From JAWPMT01 sp965227935 (GTDB lineage Bacteria > Bacteroidota > Bacteroidia > Cytophagales > Cyclobacteriaceae): a stretch of DNA of 64,000 nucleotides. Positions 1 to 9,131 of this stretch are shown piece by piece. The notes beneath the pieces are model-generated. The model did no database searches. It was not told the origin of the DNA and saw nothing but the letters and a program-made list of their open reading frames with translations. Positions within the stretch are counted from its first letter, which is position 1. The number at the start of each line of letters is the position of its first letter. The stretch covers positions 248,001 through 312,000 of the forward strand of contig CBDDGS010000022.1 in NCBI GenBank assembly GCA_965227935.1, in the 5' to 3' direction. Both the position numbers and the translations under genes were made by a program.

Positions 1-130
1 CAATCAAGAAGGCGCTTGAAAGCCACGAGCAGTGCAGGGAGATGGTGTGGGGAAGAGACGTTGCGTGGCAGGGGGAATCTACAGAGATCTTCCCAAGAGA
101 CTCTCCAGTTCATGGAGGACTCAAACTTAA

Positions 131-592
131 ATTGAAGTTGAATCACTTTATAAGGCTTTGCATTTGAACCGAAGTGTTCTTTCGCCGCAGAAATTGATCC
201 ATGACAAGAAGTATGACAGCATCCTCAGGCCACTGGCGAGGCAAAAGAAGAATCCAGAGGAGGCGTTGGACGCCGACCAGATCGGGGAAGATTGGAAGAA
301 GATCGTGGCCATGCGGGATAACGAGATCGTGGAGGCTGAGGTCAAGGCGAAGGGAGAGGAGAAATCAGGAGAGACCGAGGTTGAAAGCGGCCTCGAGGCG
401 ATGCGTAGAGCCCCCGCAGACTTCACAGAGGGCAGCGAAGCGTATTGGATGGCTTTGGCGAATGCGAGTGCTCGCCGGGTTGTCACTTTCGCGGTCCTTC
501 CGAAGTCGCAGACCGCGGTGCACAGGGTGGTAGCGCAGAGTGCTTTGAAGGACGTGGAGCTGACGGAGGGAGATCATCAGTTCCTTGAATAA
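131..592 (+). CDS. Hypothetical exon, charged protein fragment
   Basis: An open frame runs from just after a stop at 128 to a TAA at 590. It has no ATG before residue about 60, so it is probably an internal or terminal exon rather than a complete gene. The product (about 150 residues) is rich in Lys/Glu, includes DQIGEDWKKIVAMRDNEIVE, and ends in ELTEGDHQFLE. No catalytic motif, signal peptide or membrane segment is visible and I do not recognise the family. The next open frame starts 3 bases downstream in the same orientation, so both may belong to one gene. The opposite-strand frame is a shadow of lower quality. Confidence 0.35.
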   Translation: MEVESLYKALHLNRSVLSPQKLIHDKKYDSILRPLARQKKNPEEALDADQIGEDWKKIVAMRDNEIVEAEVKAKGEEKSGETEVESGLEAMRRAPADFTEGSEAYWMALANASARRVVTFAVLPKSQTAVHRVVAQSALKDVELTEGDHQFLE

Positions 593-594
593 AC

Positions 595-1765
595 ATGATT
601 TTAAAGTTTCACTGGCTCAGGACCTGCCTCATTTGGATGGACATGGACCTGATCGGGGAAGGCATGGGCCCAAGACAGCAAGCTGGGCTGCGCAGGAGGG
701 CAGCTTTCGATCAAGCAGAGCTTTCCGCAATCCTCCAAGGTTGCATGCTGGGCAGGGGCGCTCAAACGAAATCCGACCAGGGAGAGGCCACTGTGCCATG
801 TCCAACGGACATGGTGTGGGTGCACACAGGCCAGCGCCTGGAGTCTAAGAGGGAGGTGAAGCGAGTCTTCAGACTGGAATCCTCCAAGAGTGATGCCATC
901 GATTGCAACATGCAGGAGATCAACGTCATCTTCAATGAGGAGTCCATCAGGGCAAGAAAGTCCAGGGTCAGGGGCCCATACACTCAGACATCAAGTCTTT
1001 GGTGCTTCACCCAGAAAGCCTTGGTGCCAGACATGGTCCAGGAGAAGAAAAGGTCTGAGTATCCTGGATGGAACACTGGGGATGTGATTGCGTTTGTGGA
1101 TTTGTTCCCCGAGCGAAACCTGTGGGACACTCACAGGCAGGGTGCATGAGTTTAAGATAGTAGCCTGACAACCCTGCAGGAAAGAGAAAGTCGAGATCTT
1201 GGGGCCCAAGGCAATGGTCCTGACTGACAGGGAAACCGTCACCCTGGAGCAGGAGGAGGGCCGTCCAGCAGAGAAAGAGCGGGAGAACGCGATCGAGAGT
1301 GTCTTCAGCGGGTTGAGGTTGCCAATGAAGCTGCACAAGGAGATCCTGTCGTATGGGGTGAAGTGTGCAATTGATTGCACTCCTGGGCAGGGGGAGATGT
1401 TGAAAGCCTGTCTGGACTCAAGAATTCCGGTCCTGGCGTTGTGTTTGACGGAGAAGCACGCAGAAGCCTTGGAAGAAAGGCTCACGCACTACTGCCTGGA
1501 CAAGTTCAAGGACAACACGCACACATTGTTCAGGGCAGACTGCAAGATCGAGGTGAAAAAGACGGTTGACTCCGAGGAAGACACTCCGAAGCCTCTTCCA
1601 CCAGCTGTGCCGAAGCCGAAGCCCGGGAACAAGCGAAAGAGGAAGGAGTCAGCGTCCAGTGAAGAGAGCTCGGACAAAAAAAAGTCCAAAAAGAAAAAGA
1701 AAGGATCGTCAGAGGACGGAGGCAAGAAGAAGAAGAGGAAGTCAAGCTCGGCTGAGTCCTGGTGA
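595..1765 (+). CDS. Two-exon gene with methyltransferase-like TPGxG segment and lysine-rich tail
   Basis: Two frames join cleanly if bases 1137-1179 are removed as a 43-nt GC-AG intron. This turns the reading WDTHRQG-stop into WDTHR-KEKVEILGPKAM. The second exon contains IDCTPGQGEMLKACLDSR followed by IPVLALCLTEKHAEALEERL. This has the shape of a Rossmann-type methyltransferase motif I plus following strand (D-x-TPG-x-G, then a hydrophobic strand and an acidic/His turn). The last 60 residues are Lys/Ser-rich, with KKKKK runs suggesting a nuclear localisation signal. The first ATG of the frame is at 595, but the N-terminal 70 residues look poorly conserved and the true start may lie further in, near MVWVHTGQRLES. 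The enzymatic role is inference only; no PCQ or DPPY motif was found. Confidence 0.45.
1137..1179 (+). other. Short GC-AG intron (43 nt)
   Basis: Donor ACAG|GCAGGG, acceptor TGCAG|GAAAG. Removal restores the frame between the two exons of the TPGxG gene and skips three in-frame stops. No transcript evidence is available here. Confidence 0.5.
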
Positions 1766-1944
1766 AGGTTGCAACCCCGGGTGCAATGCGCATGAGTAGG
1801 TTGTACCACTCTCATTTTAAGCCAGCAATTTTGGAAAGTGTAGAGACTGACGCGCTGTCGGTGTGACAAAGGTGTAGATGCAGTTGCAGACATGACCGTA
1901 GTCTAGCCGTCAGCCTCGAGGTTCGCAGGTCGCCTTTCGACGCA

Positions 1945-2361
1945 ATGGCAGTGATCGGAGAGACGGACCCGACGGGCCAGATGACCATCCTTGGGGTCTT
2001 CGCCAACTTCTACAGGACGGTGACCATCACGGCCGTCCCATTCTTGGGAGATGTGCATGTGGCTCTGGAGATCGAGGAGGGCGTGGTCAAGACACTTGAC
2101 CATATCAAGGCGGATGTGCAGAGGCAGATGGAGGAGGTGGGGTGCCGCGAGATTCCCTGCCGGGACTGGGCTATCCACAGCAGAAACAGGGCGACCCCAT
2201 ACAATATGCCAACCCAGGAGCTCAGGGCGGAGGACGAGCCGCTGCGGTTCAACTGGCATGAGTGGTCGCCCTCCTTTGAAACCCAGCACATGTGGATGGG
2301 GCAGGCGTACCAGCGGATTGCCAGGACGGGGGCCCCTATGCCCATGATTGCAACCGGGTGA
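1945..2361 (+). CDS. Hypothetical protein exon
   Basis: A 138-codon frame from ATG 1945 to TGA 2359. The product begins MAVIGETDPTGQMTILGVFA and ends GAPMPMIATG. Composition is ordinary for a soluble protein (mixed charge, several Trp and His, NWHEWSPSFETQHMWMG near the end). No known motif is recognised. It follows the TPGxG gene by about 180 bp and may be a further exon of it or a separate gene. Directly after its stop come short copies of an AGGTTGTACC motif. Confidence 0.35.
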   Translation: MAVIGETDPTGQMTILGVFANFYRTVTITAVPFLGDVHVALEIEEGVVKTLDHIKADVQRQMEEVGCREIPCRDWAIHSRNRATPYNMPTQELRAEDEPLRFNWHEWSPSFETQHMWMGQAYQRIARTGAPMPMIATG

Positions 2362-2455
2362 GGTTGTACCCACTCCGCCGTCCAGGAGTGAGGTTGTACC
2401 GTCCCGGAGTTAGGTTGTACCCACTCCGCCATACACATCGCGGAGTGAGGAGGGA
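2355..2455. repeat. Short repeats of GAGTGAGGTTGTACC type
   Basis: Three imperfect copies of (G)GAGT(G/T)AGGTTGTACC, two followed by CACTCCGCC, lie within 100 bp. Related AGGTTGTACC copies occur at about 1798 and 4853. Bases 2455-2690 hold no recognised gene. Confidence 0.5.
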
Positions 2456-2690
2456 CCTCTGCACAAATTCGTTTGTTTTTGGGGCAGCTCGAAGCACAGC
2501 AACCCCACGACCAGTCTTCCGGAAGGAAAAAGAGCGGTCCGAGTTGGTTTGAACCGGGGAGTCAGGCAGGCTCAAATTAGCGCCGTTTTTTTGCCATGGC
2601 TAGGTCGCCTTGAACGCAGAAACCTTCAGGTGGTTGTCAGAGTGCGCCCGGATTCCTGCTCATGGGTTTGAAAGGAGTGCCAACCCTTGT

Positions 2691-3085
2691 CGACATCTGT
2701 TTGCAGGATGACGGAGGTCCACTGGGCTTGTTGTGTCGGGGGGCCTGGAACGTGTTGCTCCAACATACCCACGACTCGTGAGTGTGTTGAAGAAGCACGT
2801 TAGGGCCCTTGACACAACGTGGCCTTGGCGACTTCACGGAACATGCCCGTGACAAGCTTGCAGATGAAGACATGCTGCCATGAGCTGACTCTTGCGACAT
2901 CTGTTTGCAGGATGACGGAGGTCCACCGGGCTTGTTGTGCGGGGAGGCCTGGGACGTGCTGCTCCAACATACCCACGACTCGTGAGTGTGTTGCAGAAGC
3001 GCTTCCCAGGCTTCTCCACACAACATGGCCGGGGCGACTTCACGGAGCTTGCAGATGAAGACATGCTGCCTGTAGCTGGAGGGGC
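2691..3085. repeat. Tandem duplication, about 204-bp unit
   Basis: CGACATCTGTTTGCAGGATG starts at 2691 and again at 2895, followed in both copies by the same CCAACATACCCACGACTCGT segment and by a CTTGCAGATGAAGACATGCT block. A third, partial and more diverged copy begins near 3218 (TTTGTTTGCATTATGACGGA). Open frames on either strand here are translations of the repeat and were not called. Confidence 0.65.
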
Positions 3086-3297
3086 TGATGATCCCAGCGG
3101 CCCATGTGGCACATGGCCTGAAGAATGAACCTGCCCCAGACAAGAAGAGGCATTGCCTTTTCTTATCTTTTGGGGGAGGTTCATTCTTTCCAGGCCATCA
3201 ATTAGCCAACCCTTGGGATATTTGTTTGCATTATGACGGAGGTCCACTGTGATGAGGCACGCTTGGGAAGTGCTTCTGCAGAGAATGCATGACTCGT

Positions 3298-3457
3298 GAA
3301 TTCTTAGAATGTTCCGTGAAGTCCGCATGGGACACACTGCTCGAGGTCCTCGAGTAGTGTATCCCACGCCGACTCCTGAATTCTTAGAATGTTCCGTGAA
3401 GTCCGCATGGGACACACTGCTCGAGGTCCTCAAGTAGTACGTCCCATGCCGACTCCT
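3298..3457. repeat. Direct tandem repeat, 80-bp unit, two copies
   Basis: GAATTCTTAGAATGTTCCGT begins at 3298 and at 3378, and the copies stay nearly identical through GACTCCTG. Differences are a few substitutions (CGAGTAGTGTATCC versus CAAGTAGTACGTCC), so the duplication is fairly recent. Confidence 0.8.
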
Positions 3458-3660
3458 GGTCCACACGGAACACGCCCCTGACAAGCTTGCAGATGAAAAA
3501 GTGCCATTGAAGTTCTCGTGGCATTCTTGGAGTTCATCATTCAGAATGTAGTTTGCGTAGTTTAGGAGAGGTCGCTGCTAGGGTGGAAGTTGTACTCAAG
3601 CCATGAGTTTCACTATGTTAGTCCAGGGGGCTCGAAACATTTTGGGTTGTTGATTTCGGG

Positions 3661-3819
3661 GGCGCCTAGCCTCAAACTTGCAAGGGGCAGGGCGCCACAA
3701 ACCTGCAAGGGGCCAGTACCGCAAACCGATTTCCAACTAGATAAGGCAGGGGCGCCTAGCCTCAAACTTGCAGGGGGCAGGGAGCCACAAACCTGCAAGG
3801 GGCCAGCACCGCAAACTGC
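3661..3819. repeat. Direct repeat, 90-bp period, two copies
   Basis: GGCGCCTAGCCTCAAACTTG occurs at 3661 and 3751, each followed by GCAGGG(C/A)GCCACAAACCTGC and CAAGGGGCCAG. It lies just upstream of the tyrosine recombinase gene; whether it belongs to that element is unknown. Confidence 0.75.
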
Positions 3820-3889
3820 CCTGTTTACATACTGGGTCTTTGAAGGTTGAATATACTAGGGTTGGTGAGTTTGACTCCTGGTTGTAGTT

Positions 3890-5065
3890 GTGGCCCAAGC
3901 GCTCTTCATGCCGCGTCGTGGCAACCCCAAGGAGAAGGATAGAGGGAGTGCCTCGAAACATCCATGGAATAGAGGCAAGAAGAATGGCAAAACAGGCCAG
4001 CAACATTTGTTTATACCAAGAGACCAGTTGGAGCTCTTCTTCGCGGTTGGCCTCTACTGGGCAGGGCCTGTATATGCAGCAGCAATTTGGATGTGCCTTG
4101 TCACCAGCAGACGGATCAGTGAAACACTCCTGCTGAGAGGAACAGATATCAGGGTTGACGGTGGGGAGGATCACGATGCGCCTCATGTGCTCTACCAAAA
4201 GAGAGACGATGACAAACAGTACCGTGGAGCCGGCAAGTTAGGAGCAGAGAAAGTGGTGTCGCGTTTGTCTGAAGACAGTGTTGATGGAATCAAATTTCTT
4301 GTGGAGCACGGTTTGCAACATGAGTGCAGGATCTTGTTGGAGCAATACAGGGGCTCGCACCCGGATCTGTTTCTGACCAAAACTCTGCGAAGAGATGATT
4401 TCCGCCTTGACGTACACAGCAACGACTTCATCTTCCCTTCCAGGAGCAAGAAGAAGGGATGTAGACCAAATATGTCTAGGCAAACTGCCTGGAAAGGTCT
4501 TGACAGGATGCGGGAGGTTATGTTCAAGCTGACTGGCGCCCGCAGATGGAACCCAACAAAGAAATTTCGCGGGCAGAGGGTGACCCTGCATGGGGCAACA
4601 AGGCACACCTCGGCAAGTTTGCTCTTGTTCAACAAGGAGTGTCCACAAGCAGCCCCTTCTGAGCATGTGGTGATGGAAATTCAGCAGCGCAGTGATGCAA
4701 GGGTCTTTCGCAAGCACTACTGCCATGCTGAAGAACAGCAAGTCAAGGCTGCTTTGAAGTATGGGTCACCTCCATCAGTTTGGGGAATTCCAAAAACGCC
4801 TACGTCATCGGCATCAGGAGGTTTGCCCCAGTCAAGGCCGGTGGATGTGGATGAGGTTGTACCCGCCAACCCAGAGGGGGGCGGCGAGGTTGCAGCCACT
4901 CCTCAACAAGAGTGTGCAAAGACACACCAATATCCAAGCCGAAATGCCAGGAGGTCAAAAGTCGAAAGTGGGGGTTTGAAAATCCCAGCTGAGGCCTTCA
5001 GAAAAGCGAAGAAGAGGGAAGCCAAGAGGGCTAGAGCTGCAGAATTGGTGGAAATGTCGCGCTGA
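3890..5065 (+). CDS. Tyrosine recombinase / integrase-like protein
   Basis: An intact 391-codon frame. A phage-integrase-type catalytic domain fills roughly residues 45-290. TSRRISETLLLRGTDI (about 72-87) matches the box I pattern with catalytic Arg75. LHGATRHTSASLLL (233-246) matches the box II H-x-x-R region, with one extra residue (His234, Arg238). RKHYCHA (274-280) offers Tyr277 as nucleophile. The N-terminal core-binding domain is short (about 45 residues) and Lys-rich. The C-terminal 100 residues are low-complexity and end in a basic KKREAKRARA stretch that may be a nuclear signal. The frame could start at residue 7 (ATG 3908) instead. No RT, Gag or RNase H flanks it, so it resembles a Crypton-like or orphan DIRS/phage-type recombinase. 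The assignment to the superfamily is fairly secure; the element type is inference. Confidence 0.7.
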   Translation: MAQALFMPRRGNPKEKDRGSASKHPWNRGKKNGKTGQQHLFIPRDQLELFFAVGLYWAGPVYAAAIWMCLVTSRRISETLLLRGTDIRVDGGEDHDAPHVLYQKRDDDKQYRGAGKLGAEKVVSRLSEDSVDGIKFLVEHGLQHECRILLEQYRGSHPDLFLTKTLRRDDFRLDVHSNDFIFPSRSKKKGCRPNMSRQTAWKGLDRMREVMFKLTGARRWNPTKKFRGQRVTLHGATRHTSASLLLFNKECPQAAPSEHVVMEIQQRSDARVFRKHYCHAEEQQVKAALKYGSPPSVWGIPKTPTSSASGGLPQSRPVDVDEVVPANPEGGGEVAATPQQECAKTHQYPSRNARRSKVESGGLKIPAEAFRKAKKREAKRARAAELVEMSR

Positions 5066-5089
5066 AAACAGGAAAAATGGTGGCAGGAA

Positions 5090-5148
5090 CCCCCAATTTA
5101 CCAATCGATTTCCGCAATTTACCGAAGGGGGCGTCGGTTAATTGGGGG
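5090..5148. repeat. Inverted repeat downstream of the recombinase gene
   Basis: CCCCCAATTTACC (5090-5102) and GGTTAATTGGGGG (5136-5148) pair at 12 of 13 positions around a 33-nt spacer. It could be a terminator hairpin or an element end. No matching partner was found upstream of the gene. Confidence 0.4.
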
Positions 5149-5152
5149 CCCC

Positions 5153-5285
5153 CGCGATGAAGAATCTCCACTAAACTGGCTCCCCGTGATGAAGAATCTT
5201 GCTTGAAATGGCTATCGGAGGCAGCCGTGATGAAGAATCTCCACTAAAATGCTTCCTGGTGATGAAGAATCTGCTTTCAACGCAC
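5153..5285. repeat. Four copies of a GTGATGAAGAATCT motif
   Basis: (C/T)GATGAAGAATCT recurs four times at 32-40-bp spacing, alternately followed by CCACTAAA and TTGCTTGAAA-like sequence. Beyond it, 5286-5680 holds no recognised gene. Confidence 0.55.
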
Positions 5286-5686
5286 CTCTTTTCCTCGAAA
5301 TCCGTCCACCTCCTACTGTCCCTACACAACTTGCGCCCAAGAGCGTCCGGTCTCCTGTTCATAAGCTGCCCTCAGCTTGTTGAATTTCTCCCGTGTCCTC
5401 AGCCTTTCAGCCTCAAAGTCTTCAAACTTCATGCAGGCAAACTCGTAGAACTCGTTGTGGGTGTTGGTGGGTGTTGACCCAAGTCTGAGGCACACTCGTC
5501 CTCTTCTTCTTCCGGGTCATCTCGTTCTTCCTGATTTGGTCTTTGGTTCTCTTCTTTGGTGTCGCCGGCTTGTCCTCCCGCTCCACCTTGATAACAACAG
5601 CACCGGGATGAGCACTCATGGCTTAGATTGAGCCCGCTCGCTATGGTTGAAAACAACTGCCAATCCCAAACATGAAAAACACACAC

Positions 5687-5865
5687 AAATACCAGTGTTT
5701 TTGGCTTAGATCCTTTGGCCGTCTTTCTCGCAAAGTGGAGCGCACGGCTCTGTCAAAGCAATCCCAGCTCAACACACTCAAATACCAGTGTTTTTGGCTT
5801 AGATCCTTTGGCGGTCTTTCTCGCAAAGTGGAGCGCACGGCTCTGTCAAAGCAATCCCAGCTCAA
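5687..5865. repeat. Tandem repeat, 93-bp unit, two copies
   Basis: AAATACCAGTGTTTTTGGCT begins at 5687 and at 5780, and the two copies agree almost base for base through GCAATCCCAGCTC. Open frames on both strands across it are repeat translations. 5890-6080 is AT-rich with no gene seen. Confidence 0.85.
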
Positions 5866-6089
5866 AAAAAGCAAGACAAAAGAGTAGCGTCTCGAAAGCC
5901 CAGAGCAAATGTCAAGAGCATAAAATAAATTTAAATACCGAACTCATAACTTAACATAACTTAACTATTAATAGCACCTAATTATACAACCCTCTAAACA
6001 TTGATACTTAATAAGTAATTTCTAACTTAAACTTATTTTGCTTAAGGATAACCCTTAAGACTTAAGACCTGTGAAGTCATCAACCTTCA

Positions 6090-6385
6090 GGGTCGGTGAA
6101 GCGGATCCCGCTAGGGTTTTGGCAGCGGAACCCGTTGGAAAGCGCACTTGTGGAGCGGGTTCCGCTAGGGTTTGGCAGCGGAACCCGTTGGCTAAGCACA
6201 CCTGTGGAGCGGATTCCGCCAGCGGAACCCGTCAGCTTCCCAGGCTTGTGGCGCGGAACCCGCTAGGGTTTTGGCAGCGGAACCCGTTGGAAAGCACACC
6301 TGTGGAGCGGAATCCGCTAGGGTTTTGGCAGCGGAACCCGCGGAAGCCGCCAGATTGATCAGCAAGGTTTTGCAGCGGAAGCCGC
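6090..6385. repeat. Degenerate repeat of GCGGAACCCG(C/T)T / CTAGGGTTTTGGCA units
   Basis: The block GCTAGGGTTTTGGCAGCGGA followed by ACCCGTTGG(A/C) and CAC(C/T)TGTGGAGCGG recurs four to five times at 50-70-bp spacing. Many units contain the self-complementary core AGCGGAACCCGCT or GCGGATTCCGC. The forward open frame over it (NPLGFWQRNPL repeated) is an artefact of the repeat. 6386-6900 shows no gene. Confidence 0.7.
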
Positions 6386-6910
6386 TCCGCCCATTACTAA
6401 AAATGATTGCGGAGATGACGGAGATGCAGCTTAACATCGCTGTGTGGGCCCTAAACTTTACTACCACTTTTTGGTGTTTAAGCAGGGGGAGTTTCCTTAA
6501 GGTTGGAATACGGTTGTATACTATCTGTTGTCATAGCTTCTAAGAGAGATACCCCATGATAGAGCGAAACTTTACGTCGGTCATTGTCCTCAGTTTCTCG
6601 TCGAGGCATAGGCAAATTCACTTCGGTAGTTCAGCTTGGCTTATTGCGTGTTTCAAGGTCAAAGCAGGTTTCATGACTTGAGTTAGTGTCGATCGAGGTT
6701 CTGAGAGGTTTCCATGACAGAAGCAAGTTTACGTCGGTAGTTTATATATATATTGCATTATATTGCTTGGCTTATTAGTTTTTGAAAATTTATTTCTATG
6801 TTCTCCTGCCAGGCGATGGCTGGCCCAGGCGGGGGACGTGGTGTTCATTTTCCTAGTCAAGAGTTCGAGGTGGGGCATGGATGTTGTTCTTCGATGCAGG
6901 ACAACCTGCT

Positions 6911-7135
6911 CCCGGTCCCTGGAGTTAAAGACCGTGGCTCGGTGCAAGCAGTTTGGCCAGTGTTGGCTCGATCATGGTGGGGGAGGGCATGGCCCTGCAT
7001 CCGGAAGAGCAGGCGCTGGCAGATGCAGAACCAAGCCTCCCCCACCATGATGCGAGCCAGACACGTGGCTCGCAGCAGGTAACCTTCTGCGAGCCACGGT
7101 CTGGCGAGCCACGGTCTTTAACTCCAGGGACCGGG
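6911..7135. repeat. Large fold-back: perfect 31-bp inverted repeat with nested arms
   Basis: Bases 6911-6941 (CCCGGTCCCTGGAGTTAAAG and the following 11 bases) are the exact reverse complement of 7105-7135. Inside, ATCATGGTGGGGGAGG (6971-6986) pairs with 7036-7051, and shorter pairings (TGCATC/GATGCA) lie further in. The whole block could extrude as a cruciform or fold as one RNA hairpin. No transposase or terminal duplication is evident. It could be a MITE-like fold-back element or an RNA precursor; both are inference. Confidence 0.7.
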
Positions 7136-7372
7136 GCCCAGGGCGTGAGAAAACACAGCCGCTCCAGCTACAGCCCAGCACCAAGCCCGGAGCCCAAGTT
7201 TTTCGGGTTTCATGTTCTCTGGCATCATCCATGTCACTCACAGTTTCACCCAACTCCAAAGGGAACAGCATAGTTTTCACATACTTGATGGTTCAGCGCT
7301 CACCTCGAGAGACTTAACATCGCTTTTCTTGCCAGGCCAGAAACTTTAAGAAACAAAATCACTCAATCACTC

Positions 7373-8239
7373 CAGCTTAACATCGGCAAGTTGTACTTGG
7401 ATACAGAGCTCTCAGATGAAGTTGATCGGCTCTGGCAGACGGCGGGCTTGACATCCTTTTTGCTGGATTTCACCTTTTCTACCAGCAATCTCGGCTTGCT
7501 CTTGAGGGCCGTGGGCCCGGTTGGCATGGTGATGTCGAAGCACGGACCCACTATGAGGTTTATGCCTCGTATGTTCATGTTGGCATCGTCCGAAGATGCT
7601 GAAGCCCAGCAGCTGCTCATGAATTTGTTCCTGCTCCGCGCGCAAGAGCTGGAGATTGACATGACCGATGCCTTCGTGGACTGCTCTTGCTACTATGCGG
7701 TGGCTGACGCCGCTGAGGAGCAGGGCCTGGGCTTGCGCATCCACCGGTGCCTCGAGCACGCCGCTGGGCAAGCGCTCGAAGCGACGTAAAAAGAAATCTG
7801 TCTACGTCTGTTTTGTTTGCACGTTCTTCGAGCTGTCGAGGTGAAGCGCAACGTGCGTGCAGAAGCCGCACGTCGAGACAAGGAGACGGGGCAAGCGCGG
7901 ATGAAGAACATGGAGTTCCTTGGCATTCTCATCCAGTGGATTGAATTCTCGGCATCTTTGCCGACGGACGTCGAGTTCTCTACCTTTTGGCGGTCGGTCT
8001 TGCAGAGGATGAAAGCGAGTTCCGCCACGACAGACTTCGACGAGCCAGCCATGGCTCGCTACCTGGAGGAAAACATCCTTAAGCTGGAAGCTGGGCTCAT
8101 CTCGTCGTCTTGGCGCTACGGTCTGTCATGCGGCCCTCTTGGCCTCTCCGGCTACGCGCCCAATTCAATAGAGGTGTCCCACAGGGTGTTGAAAGGGCTC
8201 CTTGACCCTGGCTATCAAAGCGGGGTGTGGGATCCTTGA
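7373..8239 (+). CDS. MULE-type transposase, exons 1 and 2
   Basis: The first exon (to 7780) reads FLLDFTFSTSNLGLLLRAVG, then RFMPRMFMLASSEDAEAQQL, then MTDAFVDCSCYYAVADAAEE and IHRCLEHAAGQ. This follows the MULE transposase core: first catalytic Asp in LLDFTF, second in FVDCS, then the C-x2-H motif. The frame is open upstream of 7391 (NIGKLYLDTELSDEVDRLWQ) and no ATG start was found, so 5' exons are missing or elsewhere. Removing 7781-7840 as a GC-AG intron joins GQALE to VKRNVRAEAARRDKETGQ in the same frame. Exon 2 ends in GLSGYAPNSIEVSHRVLKG, the expected N-x-x-E-x-x-x-R C-terminal region. Probably a nonautonomous or decayed copy. Confidence 0.55.
7781..7840 (+). other. GC-AG intron (60 nt) in MULE transposase
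   Basis: CGAA|GCGACG ... GTCGAG|GTGAAG. Length is a multiple of three, but it contains an in-frame TAA, which supports removal. Confidence 0.45.
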
Positions 8240-8370
8240 TGAAGGAGGTCTCTGAAGCGATGTCGGAGCCATGGCCGGATCTGCTGCATGCTTCCAGAAA
8301 GCACTCGGCTCGTCTTGGTGATGTGCCTGGTGAGACAGAGAAGGCTGAGCATAGAGCCGTCTTGTCTTGA
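8233..8370 (+). pseudogene. Probable C-terminal remnant of the MULE transposase
   Basis: In another frame than exon 2, MKEVSEAMSEPWPDLLHASR continues to GETEKAEHRAVLS and a TGA. It probably completes the transposase after a frameshift near 8225. From 8371 to 9130 I see only unconvincing overlapping frames on both strands (one forward segment with VAEAWSEDASLVAAAAHGD) and no gene I can support. Confidence 0.3.
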
Positions 8371-9131
8371 ATATAATACTACCTGAAGCTTCCTTCGTAA
8401 CATAAAAAAGCATCACCTGCTCTCAACGTATGCTTCTTGCCTTGAAGGCGCTAACGCGCTTATTCTTGATGAACGTTTGTTTTTTGAGCCTTTTGGCTTT
8501 GGAGTGTGTCTCATTCCTTCGGTATGCGCAGGCCATCAAGACAATCATGAACTCGAGAGATCCATTAAAACCTCAGAGCTCATATCATCTGCTGACCCAT
8601 GGCTCACCGTCCTGTGACGGAGAGGCAGGGACGGCTACTTCGATTAATTATGATGATCTACGTTTTGGGCGGGGGTGGCAGCCACTTTGCCTTAGAAGAT
8701 CCTTTCGCCATGGCAGATGAAGCGCATGTCTTCCGGTCTCCTGTGGCGGAGGCCTGGAGCGAAGATGCTTCGCTCGTAGCGGCCGCTGCGCATGGTGATC
8801 TGGTGGTGTTGAAAAAGCAGGACGGGGCGGTGGGCAGGCGGGATGTCGTGAACAACGCCTTCGGCCTGGGTCCATTGATCAACCACGTCGGTCTTGGACT
8901 CGGAATTTGATGCAGCTCTATTTGAATTAGGCATTCGACCAAGCGTCTACGACATCCAGCCTCATGTGGATGAGTTCTTCCATGCTTGCCGGCCCCGGAC
9001 AAGGGCGCCTGTTGGAGGCAGGACGCTTAAGCTGACTTGGCAAATATCCTGGCCAGCAAAGCACGTCAAGATGATTGCCTGGGCTTTGCGCAACCTGATC
9101 ACGGAGTTCGCGCGTGCGGCAAAGCGTCCTC

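Noticed and set aside
1489..1893. Reverse-strand frame with poly-Phe (LDFLFFFLPPS)
   Set aside because: Shadow of the lysine-rich tail of the TPGxG gene.
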